From assembly GCA_024234325.1 (NCBI GenBank), contig JACKOJ010000008.1, positions 1-64,000 of the forward strand: DNA of 64,000 nt, in the 5' to 3' direction. Position 1 is the first letter of the stretch. Each line of letters starts with the position of its first letter. Below are positions 1 to 7,999 of the stretch, in pieces. A program made the position numbers and the translations under genes. The notes below the pieces were generated by a model. That model had not been told where the DNA came from. It saw nothing but the letters and a program-made list of their open reading frames with translations, and searched no databases. The stretch comes from Pseudomonadales bacterium. Lineage in GTDB: Bacteria > Pseudomonadota > Gammaproteobacteria > Pseudomonadales > Pseudohongiellaceae.

Positions 1-66
1 ATTCATTCCAACGACCGGATTTTGGCTGCGCTGAAGAAGTGCATGCATTATCCGGTCTTGCTTTGA
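1..66 (+). CDS. possible C-terminal end of an upstream protein (partial)
   Basis: Frame 1 is open from the window edge to a TGA at 64-66, giving a 21-residue tail. It lies 80 bp upstream of the dihaem cytochrome c gene in the same direction, so it could be the end of a dehydrogenase subunit that uses that cytochrome. Twenty-one open codons are weak evidence and no family can be recognised from this tail. Confidence 0.3.
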   Translation: MHSNDRILAALKKCMHYPVLL

Positions 67-146
67 ACTCTTTGTAATCAGAAACTGGACGAATTACTCT
101 CCGTCAGAAGAGTGAACCGTGTCGGCAAAGCGAGGCAGGAAAAGAG

Positions 147-1013
147 ATGTTCAAACGTTCAGGAGTATGGGCAGTCGGTGCAGTCGTGGGAGTTTCTGCA
201 CTCTACTGGTTATTTGCGGCACCCAAGGTCATTGATACACCGATACCGTCTGCCGCAGAAAACATTGAGAGAGGCGAGTACCTCCTTCACGCCGGGGGAT
301 GTATCAGTTGCCACGAGGGCGAAGGTGCTCCAGGTCTCAGTGGTGGCATGGCGCTCGTGTCAGATTTCGGTACTTTCTATGCCCCCAATATCACGCCCGA
401 TGAGAGCACCGGCATAGGTCGCTGGAAGTCTCGTGATTTCCTGCTGGCGCTCAAGCATGGCCGTACCTCCAACGGCAGCTTCTATTTTCCCGCGTTTCCC
501 TACCGGGCCTATTCAGGCATGACGGATCAGGATGTGCTGGATATCGCCGCGTATCTGCTTGCTCAGGAGCCAGTGACGCATGAGGTCCCAGAACACGAAA
601 CGCCGCCTTGGCTGTCACGCTGGTTAATGGCCGGCTGGAATCGCCTGGCAGACATGTCAGGGAGCGCGCCCGCATTGAATACCGAGGATCCGCAGGTGCT
701 TAGAGGCGCTTATCTGGCCCGTAGTCTTGGGCATTGCGGGGAGTGCCATACTCCCAGGAATGCGCTGGGAATACCTCAATTGAGCCATGAATTTGCCGGC
801 GCTACGATGGGTGAGAGTCACGCGGATGAAATTGATGCTGAAGGCCTGGCAAGCTGGGGGAAGGAAGATTTTGCGTTCTTTCTGTTGCTGGGCATGAAAC
901 CCGACGGTGAATTCATTGGTGGCGAAATGGAATCCGTCATTGAACACAATACATCAATGCTGACAGACCAGGATCGCGACGCGCTGGCTGCATTCTTCAA
1001 GTTTCCACGCTGA
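147..1013 (+). CDS. membrane-anchored dihaem cytochrome c
   Basis: A 288-residue protein with an N-terminal hydrophobic segment (about residues 6-24) that is either a signal peptide or a membrane anchor. Two c-type haem motifs are visible: CISCH at 52-56 and CGECH at 197-201, each starting a cytochrome c domain of about 100 residues. The layout resembles the cytochrome subunits of periplasmic alcohol, aldehyde or gluconate dehydrogenases, which pass electrons from a periplasmic oxidation to the quinone pool or oxidase. The start has AGGA six bases upstream. The cognate dehydrogenase would lie upstream of the window, so the electron donor is unknown. Cytochrome assignment is firm; partner is inference. 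Confidence 0.85.
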   Translation: MFKRSGVWAVGAVVGVSALYWLFAAPKVIDTPIPSAAENIERGEYLLHAGGCISCHEGEGAPGLSGGMALVSDFGTFYAPNITPDESTGIGRWKSRDFLLALKHGRTSNGSFYFPAFPYRAYSGMTDQDVLDIAAYLLAQEPVTHEVPEHETPPWLSRWLMAGWNRLADMSGSAPALNTEDPQVLRGAYLARSLGHCGECHTPRNALGIPQLSHEFAGATMGESHADEIDAEGLASWGKEDFAFFLLLGMKPDGEFIGGEMESVIEHNTSMLTDQDRDALAAFFKFPR

Positions 1014-1019
1014 AAACTA

Positions 1020-1039
1020 CCCGTACCCAAAGGTACGGG
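1020..1039 (-). terminator. hairpin between convergent cytochrome genes
   Basis: A perfect 8-bp stem (CCCGTACC / GGTACGGG) with a 4-nt loop sits between the two convergent cytochrome genes. Read on the minus strand it is followed by a short U-rich run (GTAGTTTT), so it can end the cytochrome c' transcript and may also limit read-through from the other side. Confidence 0.6.
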
Positions 1040-1063
1040 CAGTGTCAGTGTGTCGTGTGTAAA

Positions 1064-1543
1064 TCAGTCTTCCCGGAAGGTGTCGTGACAGTTGCCACAG
1101 GCACCACCAAAGGCCCGGATACCGCCCAGAATGGCATTTCTTTCCCCGCCACGTGCAGTTGCGGCAAAGGTGTTCGCGGCGTTGACCAGATTGTTTGCCT
1201 TTTCGGTGAACTCATCCATGCGATCCCAGATAATGGGAAGTGCTTCGGTCTCGACATTGTAGGGACGCGTGTCAGTTGCAAACAGCTCTGGAATCATGGG
1301 GGCCAGCTCCGCTATTCGCATGGCGTTGCGCTCGGCAATGGCGGCATCGAACTCTACAGTGCCACGCGCCATCCCGCTGATTGTGTTGAGGTTGTAGCGC
1401 AGCAGTTTGAACAGGGACTGGCGAGTGTCTGCTGCCTGTGCCGCGAGTTGTTCCGGGGTGGGCTCTGCCTGCTGGGCAGAGACGCTGATCAGGCCGGAAG
1501 CGCTGATGGCCAGAAGACCGATACCTACGATTTGCTTCAACAT
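1064..1543 (-). CDS. cytochrome c' (class II cytochrome c)
   Basis: A 159-residue precursor with a signal peptide (about 1-23, ending SVSAQ). The rest is helical and ends with a single haem motif CGNCH close to the C terminus, the hallmark of the four-helix-bundle cytochrome c' family (PF01322), which binds NO and CO or carries electrons in the periplasm. The frame stays open to 1804, but the ATG at 1543 has GGAG seven bases upstream and opens directly into a signal peptide, so the shorter form is chosen. It converges on the dihaem cytochrome gene and diverges from the NqrB/RnfD-like gene. Its ligand and role are not shown by the sequence. Confidence 0.85.
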   Translation of the reverse strand: MLKQIVGIGLLAISASGLISVSAQQAEPTPEQLAAQAADTRQSLFKLLRYNLNTISGMARGTVEFDAAIAERNAMRIAELAPMIPELFATDTRPYNVETEALPIIWDRMDEFTEKANNLVNAANTFAATARGGERNAILGGIRAFGGACGNCHDTFRED

Positions 1544-1778
1544 TTTGATACTCCGTGCGGTTGCTGTTATGTGGGCCCAATCGAGCCAAATATGTGCCGG
1601 GTGACAGATGGTGTATGACACTTCCCCTGAAAGACCGGGATGAAGTGTAATCGCTTCACTCCTGTATTGGGAAGCCCGGGCTCCCAGCACCGCGCCCCGG
1701 TATTCAAATTGAATTGACCTGGGTGCTGGTTTATCATCTGCCGCACCGTTATACACTACTATAAGATGAGTTCCGTTC

Positions 1779-3398
1779 ATGCTGTCTGCTACCAAAGGGC
1801 GCAATCACCGCACCAGCCAGAAGGTGACAGAGGCAGGAAAATCCAGCGGTGGTGATTCACCAGGTTCCGGTATTACACACCCCCATCTGTTGAAAGTCCC
1901 AGGGCTGTTCATTCTGGGCCTGTTTCTATTGTCATTTACTCCCCGCGTCCAGGGCCATCCGGTACTGATCTACTCGTTCTGGGCCGCGTGCGCATTTCTG
2001 GCGGTATGGCAGTTTCTGTTGCTCCGGAGGTATTCGTCTCAGGCGTTGAGCAAATCCTTCGTTATCTCCCTGCGACCACAGCACTATATTCAGGCGATGG
2101 TACATCTCTCCGTATATTTCTACTGGGGGATGAATTGGCAGCCAGTGCAGGCGCATGTGGTGCTGTTGATTGCCCAGCTGTTGTTTGCTTATGCGTTCGA
2201 CATTATGCTTTCGTGGTCCCGCCGCGATACCTATCAGCTCGGCTTTGGTCCTTTTCCCATTATTTTCAGCACCAACCTGTTTCTCTGGTTCCATGATGAC
2301 TGGTTCTATCTGCAGTTCCTGATGATTGCGATTGGTTTCCTGGGGAAGGAGTTTGTTCGCTGGAATCGGGACGGTCGTCTTGTCCATATTTTCAATCCTT
2401 CAGCATTTACTCTGGGCTTGTTCTCGATCGTTCTGATTACGACCAATACCACTGATCTGACATGGGGACCGCAGATTGCCAGTACCCTGAGTCTGGCGCC
2501 AGGCATCTACACCTATCTCTTCCTGGGTGGGCTGGTGGTCATGTATTTCTTCTCCATCACCCTGGTTGCTGCTTCATCTGCCATGGTGCTGTTTGGCTTG
2601 AGTGCCCTTTACTATTCGATAACGGGTGTGCCGTATTTTCTGGATTCTGAAATTCCCACCGCAGTTTTTCTGGGGCTGCATCTTCTGGTAACAGATCCCT
2701 CTACCTCTCCGCGAACCCCCACCGGTAGATTGGTGTTCGGGATTCTTTATGGTCTTGGAGTGTTTGTTCTCTACACGCTGCTCAGCATGGCGGGTGCTCC
2801 GACTTTCTATGACAAGCTGCTGTGCGTCCCGCTGCTGAATCTGAGTGTTCAGTGGATCGATCGATTGGTTGCTCCTCTGCGCAATCATCCTATGCTGGAG
2901 CGCTGGGGAGTGGGGGTTACGCCCAGTCGCAAGGCCAATCTGGTCCATATGGGAATCTGGATAGTTTTCTTTGCGTGGATGTCCGCTTTGGGCAAGACCG
3001 ATTCACGGCATGTGGGAGACAGCCTTCCTTTCTGGGAAGAAGCGTGTGAAATGGGCAAACCCAATGCCTGTAATCGGCTTCTCCTTCTGGAGTCTACATA
3101 CTGTAACGATAATTCAGGATGGGCCTGTAACGCGATTGGTGCCCAGTATCATTCCGGTGAGCATGTCGAGCAGGATACAGAGCGAGCGATGGGCTTTTTT
3201 GCCAGGGCGTGTGAGCTTCGCTTCCAGGCAGGGTGCCTCAACTACCTGGATTCCTCCACGATCCGTCTGGCTGACCCGCGGGCCTTTGATCTGCGTCTGT
3301 TGTTGCGTGAAGGCGGTGAGAATCTGTTGGACATGCCCGAGCCCGAACTGTATCAACGTGCCTGTGAGCATGGATGGACCTATGCATGCGGGATGTAG
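1779..3398 (+). CDS. NqrB/RnfD/UnbU-like membrane protein with Sel1-like C-terminal repeats
   Basis: A 539-residue protein. Residues about 40-410 hold some ten hydrophobic segments with motifs typical of the NQR2/RnfD family: FNPSAFTLGL and TDPSTSPRTPTGR, the latter resembling the region around the flavin-linked threonine. Residues about 425-539 are soluble and cysteine-rich, with spaced ACE/C pairs typical of Sel1/Hcp-like repeats. No RnfA, B, C, E or G or other Nqr subunit is nearby, so it is not a normal Rnf/Nqr complex. Stand-alone homologues of this type include UnbU, found beside ASPIC/UnbV and enediyne genes. The next gene, 31 bp downstream, is an FGE-like protein, suggesting a shared operon. 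Function unknown. Confidence 0.7.
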   Translation: MLSATKGRNHRTSQKVTEAGKSSGGDSPGSGITHPHLLKVPGLFILGLFLLSFTPRVQGHPVLIYSFWAACAFLAVWQFLLLRRYSSQALSKSFVISLRPQHYIQAMVHLSVYFYWGMNWQPVQAHVVLLIAQLLFAYAFDIMLSWSRRDTYQLGFGPFPIIFSTNLFLWFHDDWFYLQFLMIAIGFLGKEFVRWNRDGRLVHIFNPSAFTLGLFSIVLITTNTTDLTWGPQIASTLSLAPGIYTYLFLGGLVVMYFFSITLVAASSAMVLFGLSALYYSITGVPYFLDSEIPTAVFLGLHLLVTDPSTSPRTPTGRLVFGILYGLGVFVLYTLLSMAGAPTFYDKLLCVPLLNLSVQWIDRLVAPLRNHPMLERWGVGVTPSRKANLVHMGIWIVFFAWMSALGKTDSRHVGDSLPFWEEACEMGKPNACNRLLLLESTYCNDNSGWACNAIGAQYHSGEHVEQDTERAMGFFARACELRFQAGCLNYLDSSTIRLADPRAFDLRLLLREGGENLLDMPEPELYQRACEHGWTYACGM

Positions 3399-3429
3399 TG
3401 TCGCAATTGGCGAGTGAAACCAGGATGAA

Positions 3430-4344
3430 ATGAATCACATGTCAGCCCATGTTCCCAACAAGCAACACCTTCCTACGCAAGCGTTACGCCGCCTGTGCGG
3501 GATGTTGTTATCTTGTCTGCTGACGGCGGTTTCAGTGGCACAATCAGACGCTGTGGCTCAAGGTATATCGTCTGGTCCGCTGTCGCTGCCTGCGGATCGT
3601 CTGCTTGGCTTCACCAATATCCCTGCGGGTTCGTTTCCAATGGGGAGCAACCCCCTGATTGATCCGATGGCGTTTGAGAACGAGCGCTGGTCCGAGTCGC
3701 GACGGCAGGGTGTGGTCGAAATGCCTCAGTACTATATCGCGCGCTATGAGACCACGGTGGCGCAATACCGCGCCTTTGTGGAGGCGACGCACTACATGGC
3801 CGACCCTCAATCCCTGGCCCAGCCGGACGATTATCCCGTGACTTTTGTTTCCTGGACGGATGCCGTGGCTTACACCCGCTGGCTTGACGGGCAGTTGCGT
3901 ACGTTACCGCAACTGCCTGCGGAGCTGAAGGGGTTTATGGAGGACGGCGGGCATGTGACACTGCCCAACGAAGCCGAATGGGAAAAGGCAGCGAAGGGAG
4001 AGGAGGGGCGTATCTATCCCTGGGGAAATCGCTTTCTGCCAGGCTCCGCTAACGTCAACTCAGGGGAATTGCGTGCCGTAGGCAGTACACAGTGTCCTGA
4101 TTGTGCCTATGGTCTGTCAGACATGAGTGGCAATGTCTGGGAGTGGACCCGCAGTCCCTACCAGTCCTACCCCTTCGACACCAGCCTCGATCGTGTCAGT
4201 CTTTCCGACGATGCCCTGTGGGTGATGCGGGGAGGTTCCTTTAACGACGAGACCAATAATGCTCGTGCCGCCGTCAGAGGGGGCGCCGACCCCGCAGCCC
4301 GCAGACCCTTTATCGGCTTCCGGGTAGTTCTGTCCCGGGACTGA
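3430..4344 (+). CDS. exported SUMF1/formylglycine-generating-enzyme family protein
   Basis: A 304-residue protein with a hydrophobic export segment at about 22-44. From residue 60 on it shows SUMF1/FGE-sulfatase landmarks in order: IPAGSFPMGS, VSWTDAVAYTRWL, LPNEAEWEKAA, YPWGN, DMSGNVWEWT, MRGGSFND and GFRVV. The family includes true sulfatase-activating oxidases, ergothioneine enzymes and many members with only a structural or binding role. The C-terminal paired cysteines of a classical copper FGE are not evident; the only pair is CPDC near 220. No sulfatase gene lies in the window. A second in-frame ATG follows three codons in. It is probably co-transcribed with the NqrB/RnfD-like gene. Confidence 0.75.
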   Translation: MNHMSAHVPNKQHLPTQALRRLCGMLLSCLLTAVSVAQSDAVAQGISSGPLSLPADRLLGFTNIPAGSFPMGSNPLIDPMAFENERWSESRRQGVVEMPQYYIARYETTVAQYRAFVEATHYMADPQSLAQPDDYPVTFVSWTDAVAYTRWLDGQLRTLPQLPAELKGFMEDGGHVTLPNEAEWEKAAKGEEGRIYPWGNRFLPGSANVNSGELRAVGSTQCPDCAYGLSDMSGNVWEWTRSPYQSYPFDTSLDRVSLSDDALWVMRGGSFNDETNNARAAVRGGADPAARRPFIGFRVVLSRD

Positions 4345-4351
4345 TTCCTGT

Positions 4352-4378
4352 CCGGAATATCCGGTTTCTTTTTTTTCT
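4352..4378 (+). terminator. Rho-independent terminator after FGE-like gene
   Basis: A short stem CCGGA/TCCGG with a 3-nt loop is followed by a long T-rich tract (TTTCTTTTTTTT) eight bases after the stop codon of the FGE-like gene. It closes the two-gene unit before the PhoH-family gene. Confidence 0.75.
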
Positions 4379-4487
4379 TGCACAGGCTGTTGCCGAGTCC
4401 GTGTTTGTTTGTCACACTGGCGCCATAGAGACACGCTAATTTCGACTATGATTTCCTGTAACCGTAGTTAAATAAAGGTGTATCCGT

Positions 4488-5903
4488 ATGGCCGATGTTC
4501 AACTCGTGAGTCAATCGCAAGTTAAGCCAGAAACCGCAAGCCCCATCTTCTACGTCCTCGATACAAACGTCCTCATCCACGACCCCACTGCCATCAAGAA
4601 TTTCGACGAGCACCACGTCATCATTCCCATTACGGTGCTGGAGGAGCTTGATAAGCTGAAAAGCGGCAAAGTCGCCATCGCCGCAGACTGCCGGCAGGCG
4701 ATACGGGAGATCGACGCGGTGCTGGGGAGGGCGGAGCCGCAAGATGTAGAGGACGGAGTGCCGATTCCCAGAGGCAAGAAACAGAAGCCCTGCGGTACCC
4801 TCTCCGTCCTGATGACCGAAACCCCCGAAAACGTTGTACTTCTTCCCACTCACCTCAACGACAATAAAATCCTCAACGACGTTGTCTACCTGAAGCAGCG
4901 CAAGCCCGGCCACCGGGTTGTCCTCGTTACCAAAGACATCAATATGCGCCTGAAGGCACGAGGCTGTGGCATTGAATCCGAGGATTATCATAGCGATCAG
5001 TTATTGAGTGACATCGCGCACCTTAACAAAGGTTATATTGAGTTCCGCAACAGCTTCTGGGATGAGGTAGAGGATGTTCAGACAGAACATACCCACACCT
5101 GTACCCTGTATCACCTGCCCCGCAAATGCATTCCGCATGAGCTGTTTCCAAACCAGTTTCTGTATGACAAAACCGGGTTTCTTGCCCGGGTCGTCAAGGT
5201 AGGCAAGGAGAAAATCACGCTGCGCCATCTTGATCTGAATGCCATGATGGACAAGGAAACCTGGGGGTTAAGGCCGCGTGATGCCTATCAGGCAATGGCC
5301 TTGAATCTTCTGCTGGATCCTGATGTGCATCTGGTCAACCTGACCGGTGCAGCGGGTTCGGGCAAGACCATTCTCGCGTTGGCGGCCGCAATCGAAATGA
5401 CGGTGCCCAACAAGATCTATCGTCGCATTATTGCTACCCGCAGCACTCAGGGGCTGGATGAAGACATTGGGTTTCTGCCAGGAACGGAAGAGGAAAAAAT
5501 GGAACCCTGGCTGGGAGCGATTACGGACAATCTGGAGGCGCTGCACTACGATGACGACAACAGTTCGAGCAGCATCGAATACGTACTGGCCAAGGTGCCG
5601 CTGTTGTTCAAGTCATTGAATTACATTCGGGGGAGAAGCTTCCAGCAGAGCCTGATCCTGATCGATGAATCACAGAACCTGACGCCGCACCAGATCAAGA
5701 CGATCGTCACAAGGGCCGGTAACGGCTCAAAGGTTATTTGCCTGGGCAATCTGGCGCAGATCGACACGCCGTATCTGAGTCCCACCAGCTCCGGATTGAC
5801 CTATCTCAGTGAACGATTCAAGCATTTCGAGCATGGAGGCAGCCTGCAGTTGCAGGGGGTTCCCCGCTCCGTACTTGCTGCCTACGCAGAAAAACATCTG
5901 TAG
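4488..5903 (+). CDS. PIN domain-PhoH family ATPase (PhoH2/YlaK type)
   Basis: A 471-residue two-domain protein. Residues about 20-160 form a PIN ribonuclease domain opening with LDTNVLIHD (Asp25, Asn27) and a further acidic patch EELDKLK near 52. Residues about 265-471 form a PhoH-type NTPase with Walker A GAAGSGKT at 287-294 and a Walker B-like LILIDESQN. PIN-PhoH proteins are RNA-cleaving, ATP-dependent enzymes linked to RNA turnover and stress. The start has AAAGG nine bases upstream. It is transcribed alone between a terminator and a large inverted repeat. No Pho box was seen upstream, so the PhoH name does not imply phosphate control here. Confidence 0.9.
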   Translation: MADVQLVSQSQVKPETASPIFYVLDTNVLIHDPTAIKNFDEHHVIIPITVLEELDKLKSGKVAIAADCRQAIREIDAVLGRAEPQDVEDGVPIPRGKKQKPCGTLSVLMTETPENVVLLPTHLNDNKILNDVVYLKQRKPGHRVVLVTKDINMRLKARGCGIESEDYHSDQLLSDIAHLNKGYIEFRNSFWDEVEDVQTEHTHTCTLYHLPRKCIPHELFPNQFLYDKTGFLARVVKVGKEKITLRHLDLNAMMDKETWGLRPRDAYQAMALNLLLDPDVHLVNLTGAAGSGKTILALAAAIEMTVPNKIYRRIIATRSTQGLDEDIGFLPGTEEEKMEPWLGAITDNLEALHYDDDNSSSSIEYVLAKVPLLFKSLNYIRGRSFQQSLILIDESQNLTPHQIKTIVTRAGNGSKVICLGNLAQIDTPYLSPTSSGLTYLSERFKHFEHGGSLQLQGVPRSVLAAYAEKHL

Positions 5904-5911
5904 TGGATCCA

Positions 5912-5957
5912 CTGCACATTGAGCAAAACGCCAATCGCGTGATTGCTCAATGTGCAG
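5912..5957. repeat. 15-bp perfect inverted repeat between convergent genes
   Basis: CTGCACATTGAGCAA (5912-5926) is matched perfectly by its reverse complement at 5943-5957 across a 16-nt loop. It fills the 59-bp gap between the convergent PhoH-family and cysE genes. It lacks a T tract on either side, so it may be a bidirectional terminator of non-standard form or an mRNA 3'-end stabiliser. Confidence 0.75.
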
Positions 5958-5962
5958 GGAAC

Positions 5963-6742
5963 TCAGTTTTCGTAGACGTTCTGGTTCATGGTGCGGGCAG
6001 GCGTTTCCGAGCAGGGCTTGCCAACCTTGTGAGCGGGGACGCCGACGACCGTAGTGTGTGGCGCGACATCGTCGAGAACCACGCTGCCGGCTCCCACCTT
6101 TGCCCCTTCGCCGATTTCGATGTTGCCAAGCACTTTGGCTCCCGTGGAAATAAGGACACCGGAGCGAATCTTTGGATGACGATCGCCTGTTTCATTGCCG
6201 GTGCCGCCGAGCGTGACGGATTGCATGATGGAAACATCGTCCTCGATGACGGTGGTTTCCCCAATGACAATGCCGGTTGCATGGTCAAACATGATGCCTT
6301 TGCCCATCACGCAGGCGGGATGGATATCCACGCCGAAGACTTCCGAATTGCGACTTTGCATAAAGAGCGCCAGTGTCCTGCGATCTTTCTTCCACAGAAA
6401 ATGCGCGAGACGATGCACCTGGATCGACTGATAGCCTTTCAGAAACAGAATGATTGGCAGAAAGGAGTTGGTGGCCGCATCGCGATCGTACACTGCCTGC
6501 ATATCGGAGATGGCATCATCGATCATTTCGGGCGCTTCCCGGTACGCCGCGTCAAACAGTTCCCGCACTGCGATCGCGGGCATTACCTCATCTGACAGTT
6601 TGTTGGCCAGAATGAAGCTCAGCGCTGATCCGAGGTTCGCATGGTTGAGGATGCAGGCGTATACATAGCTGGCAAGAAGGGGTTCTGTCTGCACGGTTTG
6701 GTGCGCTTCATTGTGCAACTGTTTCCAGATCGGGTTCTGCAT
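5963..6742 (-). CDS. cysE: serine O-acetyltransferase
   Basis: A 259-residue CysE of the long enterobacterial type that makes O-acetylserine from serine and acetyl-CoA, the first committed step of cysteine synthesis. The N-terminal helical domain carries LGSALSFILANKL and the C-terminal left-handed beta-helix shows hexapeptide repeats including DIHPAC, FDHATGIVIGET, SVTLGGTG and DRHPKI, closely matching E. coli CysE. The reading frame extends to a GTG at 6766 and an ATG at 6748; the ATG at 6742 has AGGA seven bases upstream and best fits the family N terminus. It is monocistronic and converges on the PhoH-family gene. Confidence 0.95.
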   Translation of the reverse strand: MQNPIWKQLHNEAHQTVQTEPLLASYVYACILNHANLGSALSFILANKLSDEVMPAIAVRELFDAAYREAPEMIDDAISDMQAVYDRDAATNSFLPIILFLKGYQSIQVHRLAHFLWKKDRRTLALFMQSRNSEVFGVDIHPACVMGKGIMFDHATGIVIGETTVIEDDVSIMQSVTLGGTGNETGDRHPKIRSGVLISTGAKVLGNIEIGEGAKVGAGSVVLDDVAPHTTVVGVPAHKVGKPCSETPARTMNQNVYEN

Positions 6743-6855
6743 GCTCATGTCCTGCGGGAAACACACGATGTGTTTTCATATTAGATAGGTGAGGTGGAAG
6801 CGGAGAGATTATAGCGAAGCAACCGTGCGAAACAACCGCCACGGTTCCAATTGCG

Positions 6856-7731
6856 TCAGCCCGCGCGGCGGCGCAGACGACTGAACCAGCCTATGCGGTT
6901 GTCCGGCTCCTCTGTGGGAGCGACAATTTCGGTGGCGGCGGCTGCAAGTCTGACCTGCAGTCCCTGTACCTGATCCAGCTTTGCGTTGAAGGCGTTCATC
7001 AGGGACTTGTGGGCCAGCAGGTTGATGAGGCGGGGAACGCCCTTGCTGGCTCTGAAAAGCACATCGATCGCTTCGTCTGAATAGAGAGGGGCACCGCTGT
7101 GCCCCGCCTCGCGCAGGCGTGTCTCCAGGTAGCGCTCTACTCCTTCCCGGTCGAAGGAAACGAGTTCCCTTTCCAGCGTGATGCGATCCTGCAACTGGCG
7201 ATTTGCGGGCAAGTCTTTGGCGCGCTCATCCAGAGGCATGGTAAACAGCACTACCCGTAACAGCTTCTGGTCGTGTCTGCTCATGTCGGTTAATTCCAGG
7301 AGCAGCTCCAGGGTGTCGTCCGGCATGGTCTGCCCTTCATCGATCACCACGACGTTGGCGCGGGGTTTCTCCAGTTCGTGGTTGAGCGCACTCACCACGT
7401 CTGTCCGCAGGGCGGTGCGGGCAGAAGATACGGACAGCCGCAATTCCTGGGCAATCGCCAGCAACAGGCCTTCCTCGCTGAGCCTGGGCTGCGGGATATG
7501 AATCAGGTTGTAGCGCTTCTTGTGGCAGCGCAATGCATTGAGCAGCTTGCGGCAGTGCAGTGTTTTTCCGGATCCGGCATCACCGATAATCCTGACAAAG
7601 CCATCGCTTTGGTTGACCGCCTCAATCAGGTCGAGAAACAGAGGATGTGCGGAGTCGCTTTCCACATAAAAACGGGTATCGGGTGTAGAGGAGAAAGGGG
7701 GCGCCTTAAGTTGAAAATACTCCAGATACAT
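6856..7731 (-). CDS. ExeA/GspA-type AAA ATPase
   Basis: A 291-residue ATPase that begins MYLEYFQLKAPPF, the usual opening of the ExeA/GspA/MshM family. Walker A is GDAGSGKT at 50-57, Walker B is VVVIDEGQ, and a conserved GVPRLINLLAHK segment lies near 225. Relatives assist secretin or pilus assembly (ExeA, MshM) or act in transposition. This copy ends after a short polar tail and lacks the peptidoglycan-binding C-terminal domain of ExeA. No type II secretion or MSHA genes are nearby, so the partner is unknown. The ATG at 7731 is preferred over a TTG two codons earlier. Confidence 0.8.
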   Translation of the reverse strand: MYLEYFQLKAPPFSSTPDTRFYVESDSAHPLFLDLIEAVNQSDGFVRIIGDAGSGKTLHCRKLLNALRCHKKRYNLIHIPQPRLSEEGLLLAIAQELRLSVSSARTALRTDVVSALNHELEKPRANVVVIDEGQTMPDDTLELLLELTDMSRHDQKLLRVVLFTMPLDERAKDLPANRQLQDRITLERELVSFDREGVERYLETRLREAGHSGAPLYSDEAIDVLFRASKGVPRLINLLAHKSLMNAFNAKLDQVQGLQVRLAAAATEIVAPTEEPDNRIGWFSRLRRRAG

Positions 7732-7904
7732 CTTCAAACACTCAATTAATCAAAAACTTGCCAGCGCTATGTCCGGAGCACTCAGCGACCCGGAAAGCCT
7801 GCTGCCTCAATGTTACTTGTTTGTACTCCGGAAAGTCATCCCACTCGCGCTTTTACGCGTATTTATCCTTGGCTGCGGGAAGGGACTGGGGGAAATGCCG
7901 ATCC

Positions 7905-7931
7905 TATAATTTACAGGCATAACTATACCTG
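7905..7931 (+). promoter_or_regulatory. candidate -10 and operator-like palindrome before the NTF2-like gene
   Basis: A consensus -10 hexamer TATAAT lies at 7905-7910. It is followed directly by CAGGCATA-AC-TATACCTG (7914-7931), an 8-bp inverted repeat with one mismatch at the expected transcription start. No good -35 was found 17 bp upstream. The arrangement would suit a repressor, but no regulator gene is adjacent. Confidence 0.35.
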
Positions 7932-7999
7932 TCCTGATTATTGGTACATACTCCATACCACGACCGGAACTTTAAAAACGATAATGAAATGGTGTCCCC

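Noticed and set aside
4488..5903. Treating the PhoH-family gene as part of the Pho regulon
   Set aside because: No Pho box was found upstream, and PIN-PhoH proteins are not tied to phosphate by name alone.
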